This document shows, piece by piece, positions 1-6,780 of a stretch of DNA of 8,957 nt. The notes beneath the pieces are model-generated. The model did not search any database. It worked only from the letters and a program-made list of their open reading frames with translations, and was not told the origin of the DNA. This DNA comes from Patescibacteria group bacterium (GTDB lineage Bacteria > Patescibacteriota > Minisyncoccia > Phycocordibacterales > PALSA-1337): the NCBI GenBank assembly GCA_004298345.1, contig SCTV01000017.1, forward strand, positions 1-8,957, written 5' to 3'. The position numbers and the translations under genes are program-made. Each line of letters opens with the position of its first letter. Position 1 is the first letter of the stretch.

Positions 1-2
1 CC

Positions 3-89
3 ACAGTGTTTGCACCGGTGCTTTTCGCAGTATTTCAGGAAGTGGTAAAAAAGAACGGAGGTCCCGATTACCAAAAGAGGTGGTATTAG
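3..89 (+). CDS. Possible 3' tail of a truncated gene (weak penicillin-binding-protein-like C-terminus)
   Basis: One plus-strand frame is open from the window edge to a TAG at 87-89 and gives 28 residues beginning TVFAPVLFAVFQEVVKKNGG. The APV-F-x-x-x-x-x-VV pattern near a C-terminus is loosely like the end of transpeptidase-type penicillin-binding proteins, where an 'APVF' segment precedes the last helix. The fragment is far too short to prove this. The stop is followed by 118 bases and then the end of the convergent pilB-like gene. That arrangement fits a real gene end, but a chance open frame of this length at a contig edge is also plausible. Function is not assigned. Confidence 0.22.
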   Translation, partial: TVFAPVLFAVFQEVVKKNGGPDYQKRWY

Positions 90-207
90 GAAGCTCATAT
101 GTTTGTCTCAAAACCATACCTTCACCAGCCCGTGAGTGGGCGGTGCATCGGTATCTACTTTGTAGCATATAGAGAAAGGAAACAAGGGTCAAGTGACGCT
201 GTGGGCA
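90..207. other. Convergent intergenic stretch with two hairpins
   Basis: This is the gap between the possible gene tail on the plus strand and the stop of the minus-strand ATPase. It contains an imperfect hairpin at 123-145: CACC-A-GCCC pairs with GGGC-GGTG around the loop GTGAGT. A second inverted repeat (GTGACG 193-198 with CGTCAC 214-219) overlaps the ATPase stop codon at 208-210. Neither is followed by a convincing T-tract on either strand, so I do not call a Rho-independent terminator. They may protect converging transcript ends. Confidence 0.35.
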
Positions 208-1875
208 CTACTCCGTCACATCTATCACGCGTGCTAGCTCGTCGAGGGAAGTAACTCCGGAAAGAATTTTCACTACACCGTCTTGCTCCATAGTAAGGAT
301 ACCTTGAGGTACCGCTGCCTTTTTTATTTCTCTCTCACTTGGATTATTTATCACAACCTGCTCGATAGCCTCATCGGTGAGGATCGCTTCATAAATACCG
401 ATACGTCCTTTGTAGCCGGTAGAGTTACATTTTTCGCAGCCCGTAGGTACCCACATTTTGGAAGTATTGGAAACTTTTTCATCAGCAGGGAGGCTGGCGA
501 GTACTCGGTCAATGGTTATCTTTGCAGGACCTTCTATTGCTATTTCTTTTTTACAATAAGGACAAAGTTTGCGGAGGAGGCGCTGGGCGAGGGAAATGTT
601 GATGGCCGAAGTGAGGACCTTGGGATTAATTTTGAGGTCGATCAAGCGGGGGAAGGCACCGGCGGCGTTGTTGGTGTGGAGAGTTGAGAATACGAGGTGA
701 CCTGTCTGAGCAGAGTTGATCGCAATAGCAGCGGTCTCGGCGTCACGGATTTCTCCCACCATGATCACGTCTGGGTCCTGGCGGAGTGCTGAGCGGAGAC
801 CGTCGAGGAAGTTGTAGCCCTTGTCATTGGTCTGTGTTTGTACGATACCAGGGAGGTGATACTCAATCGGGTCTTCGATGGTGATTATTTTAATACCGGG
901 GCTATAGACTCGACGCAAAAAAGCGTAGAGCGTGGTGGTCTTTCCGGAACCTGTTGGACCGGTGGTGAGGATCATACCGTCAGGACGCTCCGTTTCTTGT
1001 TCCAGTATTTTTAAAAGTTTTGGATGAATGCCGAGCTCTTCGAGTGGCACCGCGATATTTTTGGGATTGAGTACGCGGAGTACGATCGACTCACCATAGG
1101 CACCGGGGAGGACAGAGGTACGGATTTCGATATCAGTGTCTACAAGCTTGATACTGAAACGACCGTCTTGTGCATCTTGGCGGATGTTTAACTTTAATCC
1201 CGAGAGTAGTTTGATGCGAGAAAGGAGTAGGCCGTATGTTTCGGAATCGAAAGTAAGAATTTCGGTGAGCACTCCGTCGAGACGATAACGGATGCGGACG
1301 ATTTTCTCTTCTGGCTCGATGTGTACGTCAGAGGCACTGATAGAGAGGGAACCAGCAAGAATAATTTCGAGTATCTTAGAGATGCGATAAGATTTATTTG
1401 AAGCGAGGAGCTCCTCAATCAGTTTTTTTATGTCAGCGACGGATTTGACCTGATTGATGACCTCGAGGATTTGCTGGTTGGAAATTTCGAGTGCACCTGC
1501 TTTGGTTTCGTGAGCAAAGGCGACGTCTTTGTAGGTGTTCCAAGCTTTTTCAAGACTCGCAGTACTCGCCATGTGTATTTGAGTGGTATATCCGCGTTCA
1601 ACGAGCTCGGAAAGGACTTCTTTTGTGGTATCTGATTTTGGAGAGAGTACTGCAATTTTGACTTTTTTATCTACTAGTCCAAAAGCTGCGAGCTTGCCAC
1701 GGCGAGCATCTTCTTCTTTGATAAGGCCGAGCGCGTCGGTGTTGATGGCGACAGTGAGGAGGTCGATATAGCTAATACCATAGCGACTGGCGAGAAGCTG
1801 GGCGAGCTCTTCCTCTTCTTTCTTGTGAAGATCATCAATTTTTAATTTTTGTTTTTCTTCGTCAAATTGGACCAT
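208..1875 (-). CDS. pilB: Type IV pilus assembly / type II secretion ATPase (PilB/GspE family)
   Basis: Hexameric cytoplasmic ATPase that powers extension of type IV pili or related pseudopili at the inner membrane. The 555-residue length is normal for the family. Residues ~1-140 form an N-terminal MshEN/T2SSE_N-like region. The ATPase core follows: ASDVHIEP (181-188), RYRLDG (196-201), the Walker A motif GPTGSGKT (306-313), the Asp box ITIEDPIEY (331-339), the Walker B segment VIMVGEIRD (370-378) and the His box TGHLVFSTLHTN (391-402). Two CxxC pairs (CPYC 438-441 and CEKC 480-483) form the zinc-binding subdomain typical of PilB/GspE and absent from most retraction ATPases such as PilT. No catalytic residue is missing. 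The ATG at 1875 has no clear Shine-Dalgarno sequence, but a minus-strand extended -10 lies upstream at 1919-1927. No other pilus gene is in the window, so pilus versus secretion use cannot be settled; in CPR bacteria pili are more likely. Confidence 0.95.
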   Translation of the reverse strand: MVQFDEEKQKLKIDDLHKKEEEELAQLLASRYGISYIDLLTVAINTDALGLIKEEDARRGKLAAFGLVDKKVKIAVLSPKSDTTKEVLSELVERGYTTQIHMASTASLEKAWNTYKDVAFAHETKAGALEISNQQILEVINQVKSVADIKKLIEELLASNKSYRISKILEIILAGSLSISASDVHIEPEEKIVRIRYRLDGVLTEILTFDSETYGLLLSRIKLLSGLKLNIRQDAQDGRFSIKLVDTDIEIRTSVLPGAYGESIVLRVLNPKNIAVPLEELGIHPKLLKILEQETERPDGMILTTGPTGSGKTTTLYAFLRRVYSPGIKIITIEDPIEYHLPGIVQTQTNDKGYNFLDGLRSALRQDPDVIMVGEIRDAETAAIAINSAQTGHLVFSTLHTNNAAGAFPRLIDLKINPKVLTSAINISLAQRLLRKLCPYCKKEIAIEGPAKITIDRVLASLPADEKVSNTSKMWVPTGCEKCNSTGYKGRIGIYEAILTDEAIEQVVINNPSEREIKKAAVPQGILTMEQDGVVKILSGVTSLDELARVIDVTE

Positions 1876-1918
1876 GAGAATAAGTGAGTATGTCTAAAAT
1901 TGGCTTAATATGAGCGTA

Positions 1919-1927
1919 ATTATATCA
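1919..1927 (-). promoter_or_regulatory. Extended -10 promoter for the pilB-like gene
   Basis: Read on the minus strand, the sequence is TGATATAAT, an extended -10 (TGN) joined to a perfect TATAAT. No good -35 is visible at 17 bases. Predicted transcription would start near 1912 and leave a leader of about 37 bases before the ATG at 1875. It sits back to back with the plus-strand promoter at 1952-1980, so the two genes have divergent control regions. Confidence 0.5.
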
Positions 1928-1951
1928 CTCTATGGGTGTGGGGGATACTAC

Positions 1952-1980
1952 TTGACAAAAGATACGAATGGGTGTATAAT
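1952..1980 (+). promoter_or_regulatory. Perfect-consensus sigma70-type promoter
   Basis: TTGACA at 1952-1957 and TATAAT at 1975-1980 are separated by exactly 17 bases: both hexamers and the spacer are the housekeeping consensus. The predicted start is near 1987, about 53 bases before the ATG at 2040. It should give strong constitutive expression of the small exported protein downstream, unless the leader or a repressor restrains it. Confidence 0.88.
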
Positions 1981-2039
1981 AGGGTCTGATTCAGAATATG
2001 CGGTAAACAATCAAATTCAGAAAGGACGGTTGAAAGTCT

Positions 2040-2480
2040 ATGCAGAAGCTCTTCAAAATGTTGGTGTTGGTCGTGGCGGCTGTTGCGATGGCACTCGGGA
2101 CTGGTTGCAGTTTCAAGGACTTCCATGCGCCTCGTTATGGCACGCCGATCACGGCGGGCGGCGGGGTGGGATACTCCTCGACGGTCATCCAGACTCTGCA
2201 GGTGGTGAATCGGTCAAAGTTTGAGGTGGAAGTGAGTTTCCCCCAATTCACCCCGATGACCATTCCACGTCTTACGACGGCGTATAAAGACCTGCGCGTC
2301 ACCGAGCGGATGGACGTGGCTTACTCCATCACCTACAAAAAGAATGGTGAGCCAGTAAAGGTTCTTGATGGCTACGTCTGTCTCGAGCCCATCTTCAATC
2401 CTTACTCGGGTGGTGGAGGGTATCGCAATCCAACACCACAGATTCGCATCCCCGAAATCTCGGAGGATGATCTGCGCTAA
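2040..2480 (+). CDS. Small exported, probable lipoprotein of unknown function
   Basis: A 146-residue protein whose N-terminus is a typical signal peptide: MQK-LFK, then a hydrophobic stretch (LVLVVAAVAMAL, residues 8-19), then GTGC with Cys at residue 23. The lipobox is imperfect because Gly, not Leu, is at -3, so lipid attachment is likely but not certain. The mature part is beta-rich in appearance, with a Gly-rich patch near residues 40-46, a second one near 123-127 (SGGGGY) and an acidic C-terminus (ISEDDLR). I recognise no named domain. The AGGA at 2023-2026 lies 13 bases before the ATG, a rather long Shine-Dalgarno spacing. The gene is a single transcription unit between the consensus promoter at 1952 and the terminator at 2505, which suggests an abundant cell-surface protein. 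That role is inferred from context only. Confidence 0.82.
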   Translation: MQKLFKMLVLVVAAVAMALGTGCSFKDFHAPRYGTPITAGGGVGYSSTVIQTLQVVNRSKFEVEVSFPQFTPMTIPRLTTAYKDLRVTERMDVAYSITYKKNGEPVKVLDGYVCLEPIFNPYSGGGGYRNPTPQIRIPEISEDDLR

Positions 2481-2504
2481 ACCAGCGCAGGATAGTTTCA
2501 AGTC

Positions 2505-2535
2505 AGGGCTTCTTCACGGAAGCCCTTTCCCTTTT
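2505..2535 (+). terminator. Rho-independent terminator
   Basis: AGGGCTTC (2505-2512) pairs perfectly with GAAGCCCT (2519-2526) around the loop TTCACG, and is followed by a pyrimidine/T-rich tail (TTCCCTTTTTA). It ends the lipoprotein-like gene's transcript, 24 bases after its stop. A smaller hairpin (TGCGC...GCGCA) spans the stop codon itself at about 2472-2488. Confidence 0.88.
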
Positions 2536-2601
2536 TATATTTATTGTGGTATGGTTTCCCTGGTTGTGTCGGTCTGTCGGGTTTTAGAGAAAGACTACCG
2601 C

Positions 2602-2970
2602 ATGAAAACTTACACTAAAGACGATCTTCTTGAGATCATCAATCGCGCTGAGATTGTCCGCTTCGTGGCTAGCGAACTCGGTGTCAAATTTCAAAAGCCG
2701 AAGGTTGAGAACTGGGACAACGTGGCGCTTGCACTCGATTGTCAGCGTCGCATTGAAGACAGCGAAATCATTCTGGCAGTCACAAAGTTTTCTCAGCAAA
2801 AAGGCTTCCTGGTGCATTTCTTGGGCAAGGATGCCGACTGCATTCTTTTTCAAGGGGTCATCCACGAAGACCCGTGCATCAGATTGACGGTTTCAAACGA
2901 TTCGGCTACTGGAATCCAGAAGTATAGTGGTCAACCGGTGATCAAGATCACCGCCACTTTGGAAATGTGA
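2602..2970 (+). CDS. Hypothetical protein, 122 residues
   Basis: The open frame extends upstream to 2365, but that part overlaps the preceding gene and crosses its terminator. The first sensible start is the ATG at 2602, giving a protein that begins MKTYTKDDLLEIINRAEIVR. It is soluble in appearance, with no signal peptide or membrane segment: an amphipathic helical N-terminus (1-25), a mixed middle (ENWDNVALALDCQRRIEDSE) and a beta-rich C-terminal half. I recognise no domain. There is no clear Shine-Dalgarno sequence. A weak extended -10 (TGGTATGGT, 2547-2555) lies about 47 bases upstream, after the terminator, so the gene is probably transcribed alone. It ends with TGA, which argues against a UGA-reassigned code. 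Confidence 0.72.
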   Translation: MKTYTKDDLLEIINRAEIVRFVASELGVKFQKPKVENWDNVALALDCQRRIEDSEIILAVTKFSQQKGFLVHFLGKDADCILFQGVIHEDPCIRLTVSNDSATGIQKYSGQPVIKITATLEM

Positions 2971-3056
2971 TTCTTTGTGTCCGCTAGGTGATTCGTTCAT
3001 CTGGCTTTTTATCTTAACGAGCGCTCGAGTCGAAGTTAAAAAAGCTTGGCTTATTT

Positions 3057-3065
3057 TGTTATACT
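3057..3065 (+). promoter_or_regulatory. Extended -10 promoter of tsaE, predicting a leaderless mRNA
   Basis: TGTTATACT is a TGN-extended -10 whose hexamer TATACT ends at 3065. The expected transcription start is about 3072, only three bases before the ATG at 3075, and no Shine-Dalgarno sequence fits in between. A weak -35 (TTAAAA, 3036-3041) lies 18 bases upstream. The start codon and promoter therefore support each other. Confidence 0.6.
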
Positions 3066-3074
3066 ATTTATTAT

Positions 3075-3584
3075 ATGGAATTTATTAGTCACTCAGTATT
3101 AGAGACCGCTAGTTTTGCAAAAGATTTTTTAGAAAAACTTGCTGATCGTGGCAAGGCTTCTTCTGCGACCGTTGTCGGTCTTTACGGTAACCTCGGAGCG
3201 GGGAAGACCACCTTTACACAGTGTCTCGCAAAAGAGCTAGGAATTATGGAAACCATCACTAGTCCGACCTTTGTGATTGAAAAGATATACCCTTTAAAAC
3301 ACAGCCCGTCGACAGTTTTTCCACAGGGTTGTTCGACCACTTCTCCACAAAGTTCTCCCCAGTTTAAACTACCTTTTACACAGCTTATACACATAGATGC
3401 CTACAGACTCGAAAAGGGTGCCGAGCTAGCGGTACTTGGTTTTGAAAAGCTTTTAAATGATCCAAAAAACCTTATTTTAATAGAATGGCCAGAGCGAGTA
3501 GCGGATATTATGCCAAAAGATCATTTTCGGCTTAAGTTTGAATTTGTGGATGAAAATACGAGAATAATGGAGTTGGAAAATTAG
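3075..3584 (+). CDS. tsaE: tRNA threonylcarbamoyladenosine biosynthesis ATPase TsaE, with an internal insertion
   Basis: TsaE is the ATPase partner of the TsaB-TsaD complex that installs N6-threonylcarbamoyladenosine (t6A) at position 37 of ANN-decoding tRNAs in the cytoplasm. Visible motifs in the 169 residues are the P-loop GNLGAGKTT (38-46), the family signature SPTF (63-66), HIDAYRL (106-112) and the Walker-B-like LIEWPER (135-141). Between SPTF...IY and HIDAYRL, where most homologues have a short loop, there is an extra Pro/Ser/Thr-rich segment of about 30 residues (roughly 73-103). It looks like a disordered linker and should leave the catalytic motifs intact. The DNA of this segment carries several DnaA-box-like 9-mers. 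No tsaB or tsaD is in the window. The ATG is fixed by the extended -10 just upstream. Confidence 0.95.
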   Translation: MEFISHSVLETASFAKDFLEKLADRGKASSATVVGLYGNLGAGKTTFTQCLAKELGIMETITSPTFVIEKIYPLKHSPSTVFPQGCSTTSPQSSPQFKLPFTQLIHIDAYRLEKGAELAVLGFEKLLNDPKNLILIEWPERVADIMPKDHFRLKFEFVDENTRIMELEN

Positions 3585-3635
3585 CAGCTAGACATCAGTA
3601 ACTAGACAACAGAAAAATTTAGGGTAGGATTGAAC

Positions 3636-4019
3636 ATGGGTGGTCGCTCTTCATTAAAAATGTGTATGAAAAACAATCGTTGGTTTCAAGGGTTGGCTGG
3701 TCGTGCGTGGAACTCAGACAACCAAATTCGCCGTCGCCAAAGATGGACGATGTGGGTGATCCTAGCCTTTCCCAGCATCGTTCTCCCCCTTTTCGTTTCG
3801 GAATGGATTAGTCCAACCGCTTCGTTTGAGAGAATAATGACTGCCTTGGGCTATTTGTTCTCGATCTTTGTGACGGTTGTTTTCCTCTCGACGGTAGGGA
3901 GATGGGCATTTTGGTGTGCTATCCATGTTCTAGTCTCCTGGTGGTCGAAGGGGTCTGAATCAAAAAATAAGCCGTTGCCACCACGTCATGGGACAGGTGG
4001 AGTTTGGTTTAGATTCTGA
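3636..4019 (+). CDS. Small multi-pass membrane protein of unknown function
   Basis: A 127-residue protein. The ATG at 3636 is preferred over the in-frame TTG at 3630 because AGGA (3626-3629) lies six bases before it, the best Shine-Dalgarno sequence in the window. The N-terminal ~35 residues are basic and polar (KNNR, RRRQR) and end at a hydrophobic segment around 39-58. One or two further membrane helices cover about 67-103, rich in Phe, Val and Trp. The basic C-terminal tail (KNKPLPPRHG) probably stays in the cytoplasm under the positive-inside rule, as does the basic N-terminus. No family is recognised. It starts 51 bases after tsaE and could be co-transcribed with it; it ends just before a strong terminator. 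Confidence 0.75.
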   Translation: MGGRSSLKMCMKNNRWFQGLAGRAWNSDNQIRRRQRWTMWVILAFPSIVLPLFVSEWISPTASFERIMTALGYLFSIFVTVVFLSTVGRWAFWCAIHVLVSWWSKGSESKNKPLPPRHGTGGVWFRF

Positions 4020-4028
4020 GTTTGTTTG

Positions 4029-4060
4029 GCGTCGCTACTTTGCATGTAGGGCGCTTTTTT
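4029..4060 (+). terminator. Rho-independent terminator after the membrane-protein gene
   Basis: GCGTCGCTAC (4029-4038) pairs with GTAGGGCGC (4046-4054), with one bulged G and one G-U pair, around the loop TTTGCAT. Six T residues follow at 4055-4060. It lies nine bases after the TGA stop and closes the tsaE/membrane-protein transcript. Confidence 0.82.
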
Positions 4061-4092
4061 AATTAATTACGATCCACAAAACTCTCAAGTGA

Positions 4093-4142
4093 CCCCAGAT
4101 ACACTGATTATACGCACGTGCGTATAATCAGTGTATCTGGGG
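4093..4142. repeat. Perfect 50-bp palindrome with no loop, upstream of polA
   Basis: Bases 4093-4117 are the exact reverse complement of 4118-4142, so two 25-base arms meet at CAC|GTG with no spacer. Each arm contains a -10-like TATAAT, one on each strand (plus-strand copy at 4123-4128). The palindrome lies between the upstream terminator and the polA promoter and has no T-tract. Possible roles are a cruciform or operator site, a bidirectional transcript-end hairpin, or a collapsed mobile-element relic; an assembly fold-back is also possible. Confidence 0.9.
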
Positions 4143-4183
4143 GTGGAGTATTTTACCGATTATCGCGAGGTACGATTAAAAAA

Positions 4184-4192
4184 TGCTACAAT
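4184..4192 (+). promoter_or_regulatory. Extended -10 promoter of polA, predicting a leaderless mRNA
   Basis: TGCTACAAT is an extended -10 whose hexamer ends at 4192. Transcription would start about seven bases later, at or next to the A of the ATG at 4199. No -35 consensus is seen at 17 bases, which is tolerated for extended -10 promoters. This is the main reason to reject the upstream in-frame GTG at 4118, which lies in the centre of the palindrome. Confidence 0.62.
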
Positions 4193-4198
4193 ATCGGT

Positions 4199-6694
4199 AT
4201 GAAAAAAACCGAGCAAAAAGGGCAAGGAAAAGAGGGGGTAAAGAGGCTGGTGTTGCTCGATGCCCACGCGATCCTTCATCGCGCTTATCACGCTCTGCCT
4301 GATTTTGTGTCGAGTAAAGGTGAGCCGACTGGAGCACTTTTTGGTCTCTCGACCATGCTTATCAAAATCATTGGTGATTTGAAACCAGACTATCTTGCTG
4401 CTGCATACGACCTCCCAAAGCCGACCTATCGTCACGAAGCATTCAAAGATTACAAAGCCGGTCGCGCCAAGGCCGATCATGAGCTCATAGCGCAAATGAA
4501 GCGTTCGCGAGAAGTATTTGAAGCTTTTGGCATTCCTATGTACGATCTCGCTGGATTTGAGGCCGACGATATGCTCGGGACGATAGTCGAGCAACTCAAG
4601 AAAAGAAAAGATATTGATATCGTGATCGCCTCAGGCGATATGGATACTCTCCAGCTCGTGTCAGACAAAAAAGTGCAAGTGTATACTTTAAAAAAGGGGA
4701 TTAAAGATACGGTTTTGTATGACGAAGATGGGGTGAGAGAGCGGTTTAAATTTGGGCCGGAGCTTTTGCCTGATTATAAAGGTCTGCGAGGTGATCCGTC
4801 AGATAATATTCCTGGTATCAAGGGTATTGGTGAGGTGACGGCAACGACTCTCATCACGACCTTCGGCTCGATTGAGCAGATGTATAAAAAGTTAAAGAAA
4901 GATCGGCAAGCTTTTGTGGACGCGGGGATCAGTGAGCGCATTATTGGGTTGCTCGAAGCCGGTAAGGAAGAGGCGGAGTTTAGTAAAATGCTCGGTACGA
5001 TACGTCGTGATGCGCCGATTGAGTTTGTTATTCCTGAAAAAACTTGGAGCGACACGGTGGACGTAAAAAAGGCCGAAGCGTTTTTTACAGAGCTTGAGTT
5101 TCGGACATTGATCGCAAGATTGAAAGCAGTGCTTGGGATCAAACTGCCGGCGACCACGCCGGCGGGTGACCAGAGCGGAGGAGAGACCGCCGCTCCTTCC
5201 ACTCCATCTCTTCTCCCAACCGAATCCTTCCCACCGGACGCCTTCAAGCGCCTGGCCGTCGCTCTTTGGGTGCTTGATTCTAACAAAACCAATCCTGAAA
5301 GAGAGGATATTCTCGCTTATGCACGCACAGAGACTCTCGCCGAGGCCGAGAAAATTATTTTTGCTCGTCTTGAAAAAGAACCCGGCTCGAAAAAGGTATT
5401 TGATGAGATAGAATTACCGCTCATTCCTATTATCGAAAAAATGGAGCGAGTCGGCGTGCGGGTAAGCACCGAGTATCTGAAAAAACTTTCCATAGACTAT
5501 CATGCCCAGCTCGCAAAGATAGAAAAGGAAATTATTTCTCTTGCCGGCCCCTATACCCAAGGGTCGGGCATGGAGAATTTTAACGTTGCTTCACCAAAAC
5601 AGCTCGGAGATATCCTTTTTGTAAAGATGGGTCTCGCGGGAAAGCGTCAGAAAAAAACCTCGACCGGCAACTTTTCTACCAAAGAGTCTGAGTTGGAAAA
5701 GATAAAACACACACATCCGATTATCCCGCTCATTCTCAAGCATCGCGAGCTTTCAAAACTCCTTGGTACCTATATCGACACTCTTCCCGAGCTCATTCGT
5801 GATGACGGCCGTATCCACGCGCAGTTTATCCCCGCTGGCAGTACCACTGGGCGTATGGCTTCTCAAAATCCAAATTTACAAAACATTCCAAATAAGGGCG
5901 ATCTCGGACGAGCCATTCGCCATGCCTTTGTGGCCGAAAAAGGTTTCAAGATTGTGGCCTTTGATTACTCACAGATCGAGCTTCGTATCGCCGCATTTCT
6001 CTCGAGAGATGAAAAGATGCTCGCCATTTTTAGAAACAAAGAAGATATTCATACGGCAGTGGCATCGGAGGTCTTTGGTGTTGAGCGAAGCGCGGTGACC
6101 AAAGATATGCGACGTCAGGCCAAGGTGATCAACTTCGGCATCATGTACGGCATGGGCGTGACGGCGCTCCAGACCAATCTCGCTCCCGAAAGTGCCGATG
6201 GTGTGGCACCGACGCCGATCGCTCGAGCTGATGCACAGAAATTTTATAATGATTATTTTGCTAATTTCTCGGGTCTCGCGACTTATTTGGATGAAGTAAA
6301 GGCCAGTGCGTATCGTCTTGGCTACACGGAAACTTTTTTTGGACGGCGCAGATATTTTGAAGGGATAAAATCAAAATTACCTTTTATTCGTGCTGCTGCT
6401 GAGCGCATGGCGATCAACGCGCCGATACAAGGGACCGAGGCGGATATTGTAAAGCTCGCGATGATTCAGATTGAAGATTATTTGAAAAAAGAGGGTATGG
6501 AGGATTCAGTGCGGGTGCTTTTGCAAGTGCACGATGAGCTTGTGTATGAAGTGCGAGAAGATTTGATAGAAAAAGTGGTCCCTGCGGTGAAGAAAATAAT
6601 GGAGCGCATCATCGATCCAAAAGATATTCACGGCGTAGTCTGTGAAGCCGAAGCGAGCGTGGGGGAGAATTGGGGGGAGATGAAGAAAATTTAG
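4199..6694 (+). CDS. polA: DNA polymerase I lacking a recognisable 3'-5' proofreading domain
   Basis: Family A polymerase that removes RNA primers and fills gaps in lagging-strand synthesis and repair. From the ATG at 4199 it has 831 residues. The 5' nuclease domain spans ~16-310: LLDAHAILHRAYHAL (19-33), GFEADD (119-124), ASGDMDTLQL (144-153) and the helix-3-turn-helix LRGDPSDNIPGIKGIG (196-211). A Pro/Ser/Thr-rich linker (about 315-347) and only about 50 residues of exonuclease-domain remnant follow, with no DxE motif. The polymerase domain begins near 401: the TTGRMASQNPNLQNIP segment (549-564), motif A DYSQIELR (589-596), motif B R638-K642-F646-Y650-G651 and motif C VHDE (777-780). All polymerase catalytic residues are present. 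Phe at 646 is the position that disfavours dideoxynucleotides in E. coli Pol I. Proofreading activity is therefore not expected. The longer frame from GTG 4118 adds 27 residues encoded by half the palindrome and is unlikely to be translated. Confidence 0.97.
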   Translation: MKKTEQKGQGKEGVKRLVLLDAHAILHRAYHALPDFVSSKGEPTGALFGLSTMLIKIIGDLKPDYLAAAYDLPKPTYRHEAFKDYKAGRAKADHELIAQMKRSREVFEAFGIPMYDLAGFEADDMLGTIVEQLKKRKDIDIVIASGDMDTLQLVSDKKVQVYTLKKGIKDTVLYDEDGVRERFKFGPELLPDYKGLRGDPSDNIPGIKGIGEVTATTLITTFGSIEQMYKKLKKDRQAFVDAGISERIIGLLEAGKEEAEFSKMLGTIRRDAPIEFVIPEKTWSDTVDVKKAEAFFTELEFRTLIARLKAVLGIKLPATTPAGDQSGGETAAPSTPSLLPTESFPPDAFKRLAVALWVLDSNKTNPEREDILAYARTETLAEAEKIIFARLEKEPGSKKVFDEIELPLIPIIEKMERVGVRVSTEYLKKLSIDYHAQLAKIEKEIISLAGPYTQGSGMENFNVASPKQLGDILFVKMGLAGKRQKKTSTGNFSTKESELEKIKHTHPIIPLILKHRELSKLLGTYIDTLPELIRDDGRIHAQFIPAGSTTGRMASQNPNLQNIPNKGDLGRAIRHAFVAEKGFKIVAFDYSQIELRIAAFLSRDEKMLAIFRNKEDIHTAVASEVFGVERSAVTKDMRRQAKVINFGIMYGMGVTALQTNLAPESADGVAPTPIARADAQKFYNDYFANFSGLATYLDEVKASAYRLGYTETFFGRRRYFEGIKSKLPFIRAAAERMAINAPIQGTEADIVKLAMIQIEDYLKKEGMEDSVRVLLQVHDELVYEVREDLIEKVVPAVKKIMERIIDPKDIHGVVCEAEASVGENWGEMKKI

Positions 6695-6714
6695 GTCGAC
6701 CAATGACCATTTTA

Positions 6715-6760
6715 AGCCACGCTAAAAGGCTAAACACGGGTTTAGCCTTTTAGCGTGGCT
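6715..6760. repeat. 21-bp perfect inverted repeat with a 4-base loop after polA
   Basis: Bases 6715-6735 are the exact reverse complement of 6740-6760, separated by ACGG. It begins 20 bases after the polA stop and ends 55 bases before holA. There is no T-tract next to it, so a classic Rho-independent terminator is doubtful, but the very stable stem could end or protect the polA transcript. Its right arm also pairs with downstream bases: GTGGCTCT (6755-6762) with AGAGCCAC (6765-6772). Confidence 0.85.
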
Positions 6761-6780
6761 CTACAGAGCCACCTTGGTTT

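Noticed and set aside
283..687. 134-codon plus-strand frame within the pilB-like gene
   Set aside because: It lies antisense to a gene with complete PilB/GspE motifs and shows no independent domain or start signal.
2365..2601. N-terminal extension of the 122-residue hypothetical protein
   Set aside because: It overlaps the previous gene in another frame and runs through a Rho-independent terminator; ATG 2602 is the sensible start.
3004..3045. Imperfect inverted repeat (GCTTTTT..TTAAC with GTTAA..AAAAGC) considered as a terminator
   Set aside because: The stem is AT-rich with a bulge and a 16-base loop, has no T-tract, and overlaps the probable -35 of tsaE.
3587..3612. Two similar 12-mers (GCTAGACATCAG and ACTAGACAACAG) between tsaE and the membrane-protein gene
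   Set aside because: Short, imperfect and only two copies; no basis for calling a regulatory repeat.
4118..4198. Upstream GTG start giving an 858-residue PolA
   Set aside because: The extra 27 residues are encoded by half of the 50-bp palindrome and the promoter; the extended -10 at 4184-4192 places transcription at ATG 4199.
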